Source: Triatoma infestans (lineage: Eukaryota; Arthropoda; Insecta; Hemiptera; Reduviidae). From it: a DNA stretch of 64,000 nucleotides. A program made the translations under genes and the position numbers. This document shows positions 30,180-42,693 of the stretch, in pieces. How positions within the stretch are numbered: the first letter of the stretch is position 1; each line of letters begins with the position of its first letter. The notes beneath the pieces are model-generated. The model searched no databases. It saw nothing but the letters and a program-made list of their open reading frames with translations, and was not told the origin of the DNA. The DNA is taken from assembly GCA_011037195.1 (NCBI GenBank), contig JAAEAF010001949.1:1-64000 (forward strand). Reading direction: 5' to 3'.

Positions 30180-30520
30180 CAACTTGCTCCACTGCATATC
30201 TTAAACCAGATAACGGCAGATCTTAAAAGAAATGAAGCCAATAACAAGAAAAACGAGAAAGTTGGCAATTCTAACAAAAAGAAAATCTATTTCCAAAGCT
30301 GCGAACAAGATCAAAAAAAAAAAATTTGCCATCATCAAGTTCCGGCAAAAAAGATGAGGACTGGCTGAAATGTCTAAAACTATGGTCGCAGTCAGAAGGT
30401 GGAGAAAATTGGGTTGAATGCATGCAGTGCAAATGGTGGGCCTATTCAAAATCTGTTAAAAATAACCCTAGATATATGTATTTGCCACAATTGTAACTCG
30501 GACTTAGAGATGGCTGGGTA
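30180..30520 (+). pseudogene. C-terminal tail of a DDE-type transposase with PHD-like finger
   Basis: A Lys-rich stretch (about 30225-30330) is followed by a broken finger: DWLKCLKLWSQSEGGENWVE, CMQCKWWAYS, and in a shifted frame ICICHNCNSDLEMAG. The order W-x5-C-x2-C-x2-W-A ... C-x2-C resembles the PHD finger at the end of insect pogo/Tigger-like transposases. At least two frameshifts and missing Cys residues show decay. The GTAACAACTTGCTCC-like words at about 30175, 30690 and 30890 may be remains of the same element. The catalytic domain is absent, so the family is inferred. Confidence 0.5.
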
Positions 30521-31925
30521 GTGGAAGTGAATAGAAAGAGAATGAATGTTCCAAGCATTTAAGTTTGTAATAATCCATGTTTAGATCATAATCAAGCTAC
30601 TATTATCATTAAAAATCTGATAATTTGTTTATTGAACATATTTCAGTTTTATTTCCTTAAAATAAACACCCAAACATGTATTTTATACATTGTAACAACT
30701 TGCCCTCCACCGAAGGGCACAGTATGCGCATTTTAAAAGTATTTGAATTTTTTAAATGTTACTTAATTTTGAAAAAATCTCAAAAAAAATATATAATTAG
30801 TAGAAATAAATGAGACAACAAATTAATCAATTTTCAGCAATTTTGATGAGCAACGTATAGCAATTAAAAAGTGTTAACTGAAATTTGTAACAACAAGCTC
30901 CACCCTCCCTATATATTATTAACAATTTGACACTTATATAGTGCAATTTGGAAACCAAAGCTTTAAGCTTTACAATACTAATGTTTTAAACATACACTAA
31001 AATAACTTTATACTTACTACGTAACATGTTTTAACATGTTAAATTTAAGGTAGAAAATCCATTATTCAAATTACTGACAGAAATTCTATCCTTTCTACTG
31101 GCCTCTTAACGTCCGTCACATTGTTTAAAGGTCACTTTTATTAAGCCCTTATATTTTAAATAAAACTTTTTCTACAAGTATTGATTATTGTATATTTTAA
31201 TATTCGTTGACATTTAATTAATAAATAATTATAACATGTGTGTTATTTGAATATCATTATTTATATCAAATAATATAAAATTGTATTAAAATATAATAAT
31301 ATAGAGTATTAAACGTTTTCAAAAGTTTAGTTAGTTCAGACTGTTTATAAACTATATGCAAACCGTGAATAACAGGTGTGTATTGCGGTTTAGAAACTAT
31401 ACTTTCCCCTTTAGTATAGGGCTATATTTCATAACTCTAGACTTTGTTATACGTATTATGTTATGTGGAATTTCAAATACAAACAGAACAGTCCGGAACT
31501 TAAGCAATGCGCGTTCAAAATTTAACGTTTTCAATTATATATTAGCAAATTGTATTCGGTTAAAAGCAAAGTTGGGCTAATACCTTAGATATATTAAAGT
31601 AATACTAATTTCTTAATAGGATATATTAAATATACTAATACCTTTGTATATTAAAGTTACACAATTCAGAAATAAGTAGTGAATATTACTTCAGTCTTTG
31701 GGCGGAAAAAATTATAAATTATTCTACCATTTTTCCATAATTCTCTTTATTTCTTATAACCAGATGATTATTGCCAAGAGCATTATTCAACAATTATGGG
31801 TACCACATTGGATGAAGGATATGAAAAGGGAACCCAAATGTAAATCTTCTTGTTCTCAATAGGGTAATCAAAACTCATTAGCATAAATTTAGTTCTAATA
31901 TATTTAGTTAGTTTATTTAAATTTA
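30521..31925. other. AT-rich DNA, nothing recognised
   Basis: Only chance frames, including a 74-codon one at 31356-31580 without domain or context. Confidence 0.45.
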
Positions 31926-31929
31926 ATTT

Positions 31930-33490
31930 AACTTTATGATTGGCGACGTAGATGATGTCATTATCCAGGCAGTACCTGGGACACCGTGTTTACTTCACGT
32001 TGAGGACCTGGCAACCTACTCTGATTTTAGAACGCTGGACTCTATCATGAATCAAAATGAGTCAAGACTGGACGAAGACAAATGAAATGATTATCACTGT
32101 AGATAAAACTTATTGCCAGTTATTTACTTTCATTATTAATCTCCCACCACCATGTCCCTTAAAGAAAGCAACACCGAACTACAAAGGTCGATCCTACTTA
32201 GGGATAGACTCGCAACTGAATTTGTCTAACCAAATTCAAAACTCTAACAAAATTGTTGTCTAGTCTTGAATCCTGAGGTGTTTCTCAGGATATTCTTGGA
32301 ATGGTTTACAAGAATTATATGCGCACAGCTATGGAGCATGGAAAACGTGATATTAGTCACAGTATCTAAGACTCATCTTAGTAAACTTGATATAATTTAA
32401 AAGCGTGTCTTGAGAGTTGCTTCGGGAGATACAAAGTCGATGCTTATAGAAGCTCTAGAGTTACAGCAGATATTCAGCCTTTGTCTGAAAGAAGAGTGAA
32501 AACTATAATTCTCCCTAGTGAAAAACTACTATGAAAATCTAATAAGTGATTGGCCTTGTACAAGCAAGAATGGAGAAGCTTCGTGATGAAATAACTTCGA
32601 GAAGGCCGATGGAAGTTTTGAGACAGTGGATGGCTTCAGTGATAAAAATAATGTGAGCAAAGCTCACCTGAAGCGAATATCACTAAAGGCGATAGAGACG
32701 ATGCATCCAGCAAGCGAATGGCTTTCATACATACCGACGGATCAGTTGATAGCGCTAAGTGTCGATCCGGAGCTAGTATTCAAGCTCAATGATTTTTCAA
32801 GCAAGTATCCCGCTTTCAACTTGGTGTGATGATTATAACGGGAATTGTACGCTGTTAATTTTGCTATCGACTTTCTGAGCATTAGGCCTGAGAGGAGTCT
32901 GTAATGTTGTTTATCGATTTCCTAACTGTCATCCAATCGCTATCGTCACTGAAAACCAAGGAAGATTAGCTAGAAACTACCTGCAACGAAGGCACTAGCC
33001 ACTGATTAAAGCTGGAAAACGTATGCTACTGCCGGGCCACTGCGGAATCTACGGAAACGAGCAAGCTAATTGTCAGGTTAAGGAGATGTCCACAAAAAAA
33101 AAAAAAAAAAAAACACAACTTGATCTACCCATTCTATTAAGAAATGTAAAGGCTTTAGTAACTTCTTTACTGAGAGATGCATGGCACAATAGAGACGTAG
33201 ATAGAGAAGTCAAGAATGGGAAAAGTTGATTGAAAATGGTAGCAGAATTTCCATGACTCTTCCGATTTTCCGGTTGGTGTCGTCTGTTTATGCATGCTGA
33301 TTGGCCACGAACTGTTGCAGAAGCACTGCACTCCATTGGGATTGTAGACAGCTTCCGTTACCGCTTATGTAATGAAAACGATATGACAGGAAAGCATTTG
33401 GTTCTCTGCCCTGAATCATTGGAAATTGCACTCTCTGCAACATCTAATTTTGTGTATAATGCTCATTTAGACTGGGGATGTTAGAGGAGA
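31930..33490 (+). pseudogene. Decayed LINE: RT palm/thumb, RNase H and knuckle
   Basis: About 1.5 kb in the order of a non-LTR ORF2 C-terminus. At about 31970-32050 a frame gives GTPCLLHVEDLATYSDF, the RT YADD box decayed to HVED. At 32160-32250 YLGIDSQLNLSNQIQN follows. At about 32370-32480 LSKLDII and KRVLRVASG give the thumb. At 32700-32830 lies the beginning of RNase H (a YTDGS-like block decayed to YIPTDQ). At 32850 another frame gives LYAVNFAIDFL with the Glu block degenerate. At 33020 LLPGHCGIYGNEQAN is the RNase H C-terminus. A poly-A interruption lies at 33091-33113. Many stops and frameshifts; inactive. Clade not assigned beyond LINE with RNase H. Confidence 0.75.
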
Positions 33491-33499
33491 TGACAGAAC

Positions 33500-34270
33500 G
33501 GTCAAATTAATGGGTTGTAAAAAAAAAAATTACTTATGCAAATTGATTAACCACAAAATGCTTTACACACAGTACTTTATGAGCACAAGAATGCAGTTAT
33601 AAACATGTAAACCTCTTTGGCCGCAATGCATTGTGCCACAAAAAAACAAAAACATAAAACGTGGACTATGAAATAAACAATGAATAAAACTAATATAAAT
33701 ATTTTATGTGTGCAACAGGTTTTTTTAAATTTTTTTTTACCATACATTTCTTTAAAACAATCCCATTGTCTGTCTTGGGAAATTCATCTCTTGTGTTCCC
33801 ATTCCTTAGCGTCTGGCACTTAATTTAATGGCTATGACTTTTGAGTTAGTTTAACACTATACATAGGAAATGTAAATTACTAAACACATATTCTCCCTTT
33901 CTAACTGAAATGCAGACCAAAGAATCAACAGGTCAGATGAAAATACTTTACTGAAATGTCTGCATGTTAATTAATTTTCCTTCTTAAAGGGCAAGTTTAA
34001 TTTTATTATGCGGTATATATATTTTATTATTAGTTAGTGTCCTTTTAGTTGGTGGAATTTTTTTCAACACCTTCCAATACCTGTCTAGAACGTTATGCTT
34101 GTCTTTTTTTCTCTTTTCATTGATATTGTAAAGTATTATTAAATTTAGTATTGTTTTAAATTTCCCAAATTGCATATTGTAAATATTATTATTGGTAAAT
34201 TGAATAATTAGGATAATTGATGAAAATTATTATTTTTTTAATGTGTTACATTTTTTCGTTAAATATGAAA
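33500..34270. other. No recognisable gene
   Basis: AT-rich; chance frames only. Confidence 0.45.
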
Positions 34271-34273
34271 TGA

Positions 34274-34518
34274 GCGAAGGGAATAGCTAAGTGGTTAGCG
34301 TACTGGACTCCCACGCGGAGGACCCGGGTTCGAGTCCAGCTGTGCTACCGTTAGATTTTTTTTCTTCCTAGGAGCCTCTACAGCTCACTGTTCGGTGATG
34401 GACAGTGTTGTCTGTAACGAGAGAGAATACTGTCCGGAGGCCGGCAGTCCACTGAGAAGCCTGCGGGCGCCAATGACCGTAGATGTTGACGCGCCTTATA
34501 TTAAAAAAAAAAAAAAAA
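34274..34518 (+). mobile_element. SINE-A1 copy
   Basis: Head with AATAGCTAAGTGGTTAGCG, B box GGGTTCGAGTCC, body GGAGCCTCTACAGCTCACTG and CTGTCCGGAGGCCGGCAGTC, tail GATGTTGACGCGCC then poly-A. Close to the A1 consensus. Confidence 0.9.
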
Positions 34519-35555
34519 TTAAGAAATGTTCAACTACAAAGTAATATACGTATATTATACATGTATATATAATTTTATTTGTACAATAATGTTTAATTAA
34601 TGCCACAACTTCATCGTTCACGGCAATTTTAACATATAACAATATTTTTTGCATACTTGCGACAAGCACTTTTTTTTTTGCACTGATACAGATTTAATGT
34701 CACATTTTTGGATGTACTCTTTTTATCATCAAAACTAATATTAGTAGTAATAAAACTCGATCTATCTACATCTTCAACTATCTACATAATAACATTATAT
34801 AATAATATTTATGAATGAATTCCGCTATAAGAAGTATCGACATTTTTTTTTGCATAAGGAGTAGACTTTGATTTCTCTTCAAAATGTTAGCTGAAGATCT
34901 TCTACCTAGTGCGGACGAACTATCCACTACTTTTTGTCACATTATCTGAGATGGATCTCACAGATTCTTCATCAGAAGCTTGTGCCTCCTCCCAAGAATC
35001 CACTTTCTTCTGTCGTTAAAATTCCTCAAGTAGTTTACCTGTAGTGTATTTTTGAATACTTGCATAGTTACTAAATAAAAACTGAAGAAAATCTGTGTAG
35101 ACCACCCCTACATAAAGGCACCTACCTGCATAAAGGGTATATGCCAAAGAATAAACGTTTTAGCATTATTTTAGGGGTTTATGATTTCAATCTTATCGAC
35201 ATTTCAAAAAGATTGTGTTTGTAACATAGGAAAATTGCAATGCCCGAGAAAATAAGAAAAATCTTGCATACGTCATTTTGTCACATTCTGGCCATTCTAG
35301 GTTCTACACCAGGCGATAAATGTTAAAAAAAAAGAATTTGTTTATTATAAAAATTTATAGAAATGTTTAATACGGCATTTTGGAAAAAGTCACAAACTTT
35401 TAAGATCGTAGCTTAAAACAGAAAAAAGTTATTGCATTTTATAAATATAAACCAAATATTTCGAAATGACACATCTGGCCTAAAATGACACAGCTATTCT
35501 TAAATAAACTAACTTCTTTTTGTGAACCCTACAGGATTTGATTTCTCATCTATAA
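34519..35555. other. No recognisable gene
   Basis: AT-rich; nothing matched the window's repeat families. Confidence 0.4.
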
Positions 35556-35559
35556 CACT

Positions 35560-35975
35560 CCTTCCAAGTTACTTCCTCTAAGTAATCTTAGACCTGGGAA
35601 GAATATTGAGAAAGAAGAATAACCCAGAACGATAGCGTTGCAGTCCCCAAGTGTTATATTGAAGTCATCTCTAGCTCTCCATTAAATCTGCACGTGCATT
35701 CATGAAGTAAGCATAGCTTCTTTACCCCTCTAGAATTCCCCTGTGTCAACAACAAGAACCTGGGCAGATTCTTCAAAGCAGTGCTTTCTTGACTTCCTCC
35801 TCATTTCTGAACTCCTTCCGAAGAGATTAACCGCTTATCCCACAAATATTTTAAATGATTCCCGGCCCCATGAAGTGGTTTATTACGGAGCCTTTCTTGC
35901 CAGAATATTGGCCATCTCATTAACTTCTAAACCAATTTGCCTTGGCATCCAGTATAAGGTAACTTAATTGTACTT
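35560..35975 (-). pseudogene. Highly decayed I-like LINE 3' part
   Basis: On the minus strand the upstream edge reads a QIGLEVNEMANILARK-type block, matching the GHIGVEGNEMVDIL end of RNase H at 14.7 kb, and nucleotide words align with 14.29-14.72 kb (GGCCATCTCATTAACTTCTA against GACCATCTCATTACCTTCTA). No 3' UTR tail is seen. Much older than the 14-kb and 53-kb copies. Confidence 0.55.
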
Positions 35976-36475
35976 GCCTAAGTTTTGGGTGAGGTATTAT
36001 TCAATTAAACGAAACTAGTAAATACTTTTAAATACTTCAAAATACTATACCAGCATGGCTAAAAATTGTCCCTTAATAGTGAACCCCCTTTTTACCTTAA
36101 TCTCTACTCGACCTCTCTTCATAATTCACCCTGCAATATTATGACATTAGAGTTAAGCAACCTTAGTTTAAATTCACATTAAAATAAAATAAAAATAAAA
36201 ACATTTTTTATCGTACTTTATATAAACATCTTTCTCCACAACCTAACGTTGCTTTCCAATAATGAATCCAATCCAATCCAATCCATTGGCTCTGAAAAAT
36301 TCACTAGCAGTGTCCAGGCTCACTTTAGCTATCCATTAGGTTTCCCATTTTGCTACTATTGCTTTTCAGTTATGGATTCTATACGGCGTTTGTACTTTTA
36401 GCTATATCTGCTCAGCTCAGTTCAACCTACTCACTGTCAGCTGTACATCTGTTCGTCCAATAACTTCCTCTTGAA

Positions 36476-36510
36476 CAGGGGTTTCTCAACCAGTGGTCTG
36501 CGAAAAGTTT
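36476..36510 (+). mobile_element. hAT-like terminal sequence
   Basis: CAGGGGTTTCTCAACCAGTG followed by GTCTGCGAAAAG resembles the terminal inverted repeat of hAT transposons (CAGNGGTTCTCAACC...). The matching inverse end was not found downstream. Confidence 0.4.
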
Positions 36511-37450
36511 ATAAATTTGTTAATATTTATTATATTCTTTTAAAATTCTGGATAATTTGATTAAATTTATACAGTTAAGTCATTAAATACAGTTCTAATA
36601 TTTTGATTTGTTTGTTAAATATTTTATTCATAGTTTTCATTAATAAATTCAAATTCGCGCTTAGCAGTCAACAATATATCTCCAAGAATCGATAAGCTAA
36701 TTATTAAAAAAAAAATCATTAGCAATAATCGCAATTGTTTTTAGTTTTATAACCATAAATAATATGTTCCGCTAAGTTATTTAAACACTAAATGTATTCT
36801 ATGATTTCTTCAGATCGTTTATTATTAATATAATATTTTGTTAATTAATTTATTTTTGTATAGTTTTATCGATTATTCTATGTTTATTATATACGATTAT
36901 TATTCATATATTATTAATGTATTAAATTCTATATTTATTTTATAAAATTTTCTATAAACATTACTATAATTTTTTTAATTTTTACTATTAAAAACCCACT
37001 TTTTCTTTCATTTTTTTTTTTGTTTTATTGAATTTTATTTTATTATGGACCTATATTTGTACATCTTGTGTGGTATAAAACACATCTTGTGTGGTATTAA
37101 GATATCTGCAGAATATCTGTGGTATAAGATATTTTTAAGAATCTGATACGTCTACATCATCATTATATATGTTAGAGTGTCTATAAACATGCATGCAAGT
37201 ATTTTTTAAGAATTAATTGCTTCTAAATGATAAGATCAAAAAACATCCAAGTATTTCATATTTTATAACTATCTTTTTTTGAATTTTACATTTTTATATG
37301 TTTACTCGTATTTATTTTTCAATCCCTTCCACAATTCATTTCACATCTAGCCCCCCCCCCCAATGGGACCCACCAGATTCCAATAATATTTGTAATAGTA
37401 ATTTAATTGTTTTCTATTTTTAATTTAGATTTGTTATTACCTCACAAATA
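36511..37450. other. AT-rich DNA, no gene
   Basis: Very AT-rich, consistent with a non-coding transposon interior or old intergenic DNA. Confidence 0.4.
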
Positions 37451-37461
37451 CATTACAAAAC

Positions 37462-37712
37462 GTCCTCTCGCGTTGATCTAGTGGCTAGCGCACTCGCCTT
37501 TCGTGCCAGAATTCAGGGTTCGATTCCCGTTAGGGCAAAATCGGTGTTGACCCAGCATCATGATAAAAACATGTAGTAGCGCCCTAGGTAGCGAAGGCCG
37601 GAACTAAACAGCGTGGAAACTGCGGCGTGCTTACCACACACCTGCTCCCCTTTTCAAATCGCCGTCTGGCAAGCCTTGTCCTTTCATGGGTTGTTGCGAC
37701 ATAAGGGGTTAT
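37462..37712 (+). mobile_element. SINE-C, full length with target duplication
   Basis: tRNA-like head: A-box-like TGATCTAGTGGCTAGCGCAC and B box GGGTTCGATTCCCGT. The body has TCGGTGTTGACCCAGCATCA and CACACACCTGCTCCCC; the 3' end is GTTGCGACATAAGGGGTTAT. Flanked by ATTACAAAAC at 37452-37461 and 37713-37722. Fragments with GTTGACCCAGCAT occur at 63.78 kb. Confidence 0.88.
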
Positions 37713-37887
37713 ATTACAAAACACACACATACACGCACACACACACACAGACTTTTATATATATATAAAACATGGGCAGACAGAGAGTTATAATTACTTA
37801 AATTTGAAACATTTTATCGGGGAAATTGATTTCAAGAATGCTGGGTGACGTTAATCGCCCAGGAAAGTATCAGTTTAGTAAATGCTT

Positions 37888-38671
37888 GTAAAAGGTGTTT
37901 GTATCTGCTCGGACAGCCAGGCTGCGCTGAAGGCGCTGAGTTCATGTGGCTTCACTTCCAGGTTGGTATTAGAATGTTCTAAAAGACTGGAAGAGCTTTC
38001 TTCTCTGAAGGATGTGCTTCTAGTCTGGGTGTCAGGTCACATGGGAATTTTTGGGAATGAGGAGGTGGATAGGTTTGCCAAATTAGGCGCCTCTCTTCCT
38101 ATCATTGGTTCCAAGCCTGCTGTTGGCGTGTCTGTCAGGCTTCCAGACATGGACAGCTTCATAGCATTCACCTTATGGATGAGCTCAGCTGGTTTTCGGC
38201 AGTCCAAAATGCTCATCGAGGGTCCGGACAAGGCCATTAGTGAGAGACGTTGCTGTGTTTTTCACGGAGCGCTCTCAGGCATCTGGTTGGATCTCTTACT
38301 GGACACTGTGATTTAAGGAGACATCTCTACATAATGGGGCTCATGCCGGATGATCCATTTTGTAGAGTCTGTGAGACAGAGTAGGAAACACCCATCCATC
38401 TTATGACTGATTGCCTGGGTTGTGAGGAAATTAGTTTCAGGACCTTTGTTCAGGAATAGGATGTCTGTGGAAGAGCTTATGCTATTTCCCGCTTAAGGTT
38501 ATTGTCCGATTTATTCGGACTGCAGTGAATCTTAGATGGATTAGATCCGGGTTTGAATTTTTGTTATAGACCCGGTTTGTTGTTGTTTATCTTCGGGTAG
38601 CTATATGGGCCCAGTGAGGCTTTGAATAACGTAGGGTTTCCCTCCCCACAGACAAATAATAATAATAATAA
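37888..38671 (+). pseudogene. I-like LINE, RNase H to (AAT)n tail, 5'-truncated
   Basis: The frame at 37882-38316 reads CSDSQAALKALSS (RNase H core with catalytic Asp), VSGHMGIFGNEEVDRFAKLG (His and last Asp) and a linker. After 38316 a shifted frame continues LRRHLYIMGLMPDDPFCRVC and TPIHLMTDCLGCEEI, the Cys/His knuckle domain. The 3' UTR ends CCCCACAGACAAATAATAATAATAATAAT; such (TAA)n-type tails are usual in the I clade. AAATGCTTG before and AATTGCTTG after suggest a short target duplication. It is inactive because of truncation and stops. Confidence 0.85.
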
Positions 38672-38679
38672 TTGCTTGA

Positions 38680-40840
38680 TTCCATCACTTTTATAAGTTC
38701 GTAAAGTTCCATTGCTTGAATTAAAGCAATTCATTCGGATTTTTGAAAAATGTATTCATCAGAACAAGTCATATGAGTTTTCAGGATCAAGTTTTTTCTC
38801 AACTTTAAATGCTTTATCATTCTTATGTATTTATATATCATCTTTTTTTTTTTTTTTTTTGTTATTAAATCGTTAAAAATATGTGAAAACTACTGATAGT
38901 GACATTTTATCATTTGGATAAAATATATAAATATACTACATATATAGAAGTTGACAATCACCAATTGCCATGGGATGCGAAGCTGTCAACAAATAGTGGC
39001 ACAAAAACTCAATAGATATTGCCAAAGTGTCTCTCTCTCCATATCCTCTACCGTCGCATTTTATATCTATCTAATCTCTTTTTTATCCCGTGTTCAACAC
39101 CTGGTGTATCAACACTTTTCTAGAGATACCGTTCAACTTTACACTATTGCATATTATTAGTGTATTTAAAAAAAAAAAAAATCCTCTCCAAAACTTATCC
39201 TTGTTGTTATTTATTCCATATTGTTAGACAGGATTTTGTGAAAATATCATTACTTTTTTTTTTTTTAAATAAAATTTCAAGGTATTATAATGATCGCAAT
39301 TTCTCTGAATTTTTTTAATTAGAGGTTTTATTTCAATGAGTAAAAAAAAAAAAAAATATATATGTTTTTTCAGAATTAATATCGCCCTTATTTTTTTTCC
39401 TATAAATTTGAAGAGCTCTTACCTGAAGCATTCTTTTTTCTTTTCATGAACCAATCCTAAAACAGACCTCATGTTTTAGCCTTCAAGCCTTCAATTTATT
39501 CAGCTTAATAATCAGACGATTATATCGAATTTCCCACAGCCGAAACCGCTTTACCCTTCCCAAACACCAAGCCTTTCTTCCCATTCCAATTATCTTCATT
39601 AAGCTGTCTAAATTCTCGAACACCCTCTTTCCATGTACTTCGTGATAGCAGCGCGTTATTATTATCGAACGATCAAAGTTTTCCTCGGTAGTCTATTCTC
39701 ACAGAACCGGTTTCCCCTAGTCTTTAATACGCTGCTTATTTGGTTTCCTGTTGTATGGCCCGCGCCTGTTAGGCCAACGGCGAGCATACTCAGCTGCAGC
39801 TTCCGACGCGCTGCCGTTACAGAACCCATAAATAAAAACCATATCTCGGTATTTTATGTCAGAAAACTGTGGCATTTTGAATGTATGACCAGCTTAAATC
39901 ACGACTAGATGTTTCTGTTTATTAGAATTAGACGGATTTCTTTCGTGAGATTACAATTCTAAAGTTCATTCCAGGATTATTAATTAATCTTAGGATATTT
40001 TTGTAACAGTTCTCAATTTTAATTTTGTTGTTTTTTACATTTATTTCGCATTTTCTTTAACAAAACAAGAAAGAAACCCCATGATATTATTATCGTTGGA
40101 AAGCTCGTAAAATGTAGATATTTTCTTTATAACCGGACTATACGCTAGCCTTAAAAAAATTTATAAGAAAATACTATTGAAAAGTTGTTTTTAACAGTCG
40201 AAGCGCTGTAGAGTTTAGTTTAAAGTATCTGAAAAAACCTTATAATTAATTCAATTAAAATAAAACTTCTGTTTCTTATAGGAAATTTAATGCTCTTTCC
40301 AAAGGTGTAATTGAATATGATTTATGTGAAAACCTTTTTGAGTTATAATCAATTTTATGAGAAAAAGTAGGAAAATTGGAAATTTTAGAAAATGAAGAAT
40401 AACTTTTGAAGGCGAACGAATCGGACCATAGTTTATTAGAAATTTTTTGTCCCAAATAAAGTGAAAAACCATATCCCGAAGTATTGCCGGAGGTTGCTGT
40501 TATACCCGGTATATATATATATATATTTGTAACAAATATCTCAAAAAAAACTACAAAATTGCAGGAAGCTTGATTTTAAAACTTGTCATTTCATTTAGAT
40601 ACTGGTTACTGTATCTGACACGAAGATTTCTGACAAAACACTAACTAGAAGGGTAACTTTATTCGAGTTTTCTTATTTTCATCACGATTTTCGCAACAAT
40701 ATTGCCATCAATTTTTCTTTAAACATGAAATATTATCTAGAAAGCCTATCATTTTTATTTAAAACTCATGCACCATAAAAAGGCTCTCCACTACGATTCT
40801 CCATTATTCTGTTTGTCTATCTATTGAATGAAGTATATAG
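38680..40840. other. No supported gene; slightly GC-richer patch at 39.5-39.85 kb
   Basis: Mostly AT-rich. At 39500-39850 base composition rises (CCCGCGCCTGTTAGGCCAAC, CAGCTTCCGACGCGCTGCCG) and a 91-codon frame exists at 39633-39908, but no domain, splice pattern or repeat match supports a gene. Confidence 0.35.
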
Positions 40841-40849
40841 TGCAATGCT

Positions 40850-41250
40850 ATCCTTTCTGGGTTAATTAGATATAACTAAAAAAATGTACGCTCTGTGTGA
40901 GTATTTTTACGCAATGCTAAAAGTATACTTCATAACAGAGAGTTTTATGAGTGTGTGTTACCTTTGTTTGGAAAGGTTAGAAGTGAAAACCAGGTTATGT
41001 TATTCTACGTGTGTGTGATGTGTATTTTTAGAGAAACAGTGGGAATGTGAGTGGGTGGAGGCAAGGGAAACTTGAGTGAAACAGAGATATATAATTGCGG
41101 TTTAGAAATAGGAGAAATTCAAACGCATATACGTATATATAATATATATACGTATATAAAATGGTTATGCAAAGCTCTTCATAACTTGAAATATTTTAGA
41201 GATATACGAAAGAGCTACTGGTTTTGATAACAGTAATTTAAAATTATATC
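40850..41250 (+). repeat. Dispersed repeat, inverted relative to 46.04-46.33 kb
   Basis: Shared landmarks: CTTTGTTTGGAAAGGT, AAAACCAGGTT, AGAGATATATAATTG, GGTTATGCAAA and TTCATAACTTGAAATATTTTAG. A third, diverged piece is near 43.26 kb (GAGATATAGTTACTGTTTAA). Nature unknown; no coding potential. Confidence 0.7.
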
Positions 41251-41604
41251 ATGGACTCGTGGAGTTCGCAAAATTCAAAGACATCTAAACGAACAAATCT
41301 TTTGATCTCAAATGGTTAAAACACACCATACATCAAGTGCTATAAAGATCTATCTTATAACATTTATTGCATTGGTATTTTTTCCTTTCTTTTAACTGCT
41401 GTCAGACAAAGTCTTGCATTGTATCAGCTACTTTTTGAAATTGAGATTTTACCAAAAATATTTTCCACAAGCACGAAAAAGTGATTTTCAGAAAGGTGGT
41501 CTCAGTATACAAGAACTTTATTTGGAGGCGAGAGTCTTAGCCGGGATGGATTATCCCAGCACCTATATGATTGTTGGGTGTATGGTTGTAGTGTAGAATG
41601 TTAT

Positions 41605-41785
41605 AGGGCTTAATTACACTGCGACTTGAAAGATGTACTGTGCCCCCCTCGGCGTCTTCTCGATCCACTGCCCTTCACTGGATAGATAGCTGCTGTACAG
41701 GGTCCTAAGAAGAGAAAATCTAAGAGCAGCACTGCTAGAGACTCAAACCCAAGACCTCCGCGTTGCTGATCCCTTCCCTTTGTGA
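41605..41785 (-). mobile_element. SINE-A2, diverged
   Basis: Minus strand: partial head (B-box complement CTCAAACCCAAGACC), body with TCCTAAGAAGAGAAAATCTA in complement, and A2 tail complement CACTGCGACTTGAAAGATGT then ACTGTGCCCCCC. Confidence 0.8.
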
Positions 41786-41810
41786 TTGGTTATATAATTT
41801 TAACTTAGTG

Positions 41811-41895
41811 TAATGAGATCCGAAACATTAATGATTCATATGATCCGAAGAGCGTAGAAGTAGACATTAAATGAATCAAATATTAGTTACATCCC
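41811..41895 (+). mobile_element. LTR-4 copy, left part of a split LTR
   Basis: Starts TGTAATGAGATCCGAAACAT. Interrupted after TTACATCCC by a LINE and resumes at 42694. Confidence 0.75.
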
Positions 41896-42684
41896 TGTAG
41901 CCTCAGAAGTTGTTAAAAAGAATATTCTATGGTTTATATGCTGGTCGGATCTTTTACAGAAATACTCAATAGAATTCAGTTTTAGCCTAGATAATTTATC
42001 AGACTGGAAAACTTATGTTTCAGTCTTGCTAGAGAAAATCAGAACAAGTGATCGGGAGGAGTCTGTGAGTCGTGCTCTGAAGTCTGATCGTTTCCTTCTT
42101 TATAAAGAGCTGTTGAATACTAATAGGAATATTTCTACATATAATGTTGGCCTAAATGAAGTGGTTAATCTTAAAGATTTGAGTATATTGTTCAAAATAA
42201 GGGGTGAATTACTCAATCTAAATTGTGTTCCATGGTGCGAATAAAGACCAGGATAAAGAGCGGTGCCACTTGTGTAATCTAAATGAACGAGAGGATATGT
42301 TCCACTTTTTATGTCAATGTTCTGCACTGGCTCATATTCATCAATTATTACTCTTTGGAATAGGTTCACTTTCATCACAGTTTGTTATTTCTTACCTCTC
42401 CAATATAACTGATTGCCTTGTTTTTTGTAAAATTTGTTCAACAAGCTCTAGATTATAGAAATAAAAATCAATCATTATTACCTATAATTTCATAATTATT
42501 AATTATAATAAAACAAAATAGTAATTTTCTTTGTTATATGCAATTTTGCTTTTCTGTTTATGTAAAATTAATAACCAAACTCTGGCAGATGGCTTCATGC
42601 CATGCTATGTAATACTAATTTACTTATTTCTGTATGTAATATTTTTTTTTAAATAAAGTGTATTATTATTATTATTATTATTAT
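41896..42684 (+). pseudogene. 5'-truncated LINE inserted in LTR-4, ORF2 C-terminus
   Basis: Bounded by the exact 9-bp target duplication TTACATCCC (41887-41895 and 42685-42693). The frame at 42026-42244 and its continuation at 42225-42458 encode a typical LINE ORF2 C-terminus: IRTSDREESVSRALKSDRF, an IRGELLNLNCVPW block and, in the next frame, CHLCNLNEREDMFHFLCQCS, a C-x2-C-x7-H-x4-C knuckle. The 3' end has AAATAAAGTG and an (ATT)n tail. One frameshift near 42240. RT and endonuclease domains are missing. The clade is uncertain; the knuckle style resembles CR1/L2-like or Daphne-like insect LINEs. Confidence 0.8.
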
Positions 42685-42693
42685 TTACATCCC

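Noticed and set aside
36255..36290. AATCC tandem (four units) as a telomere-like repeat
   Set aside because: Too short and not the arthropod TTAGG motif.
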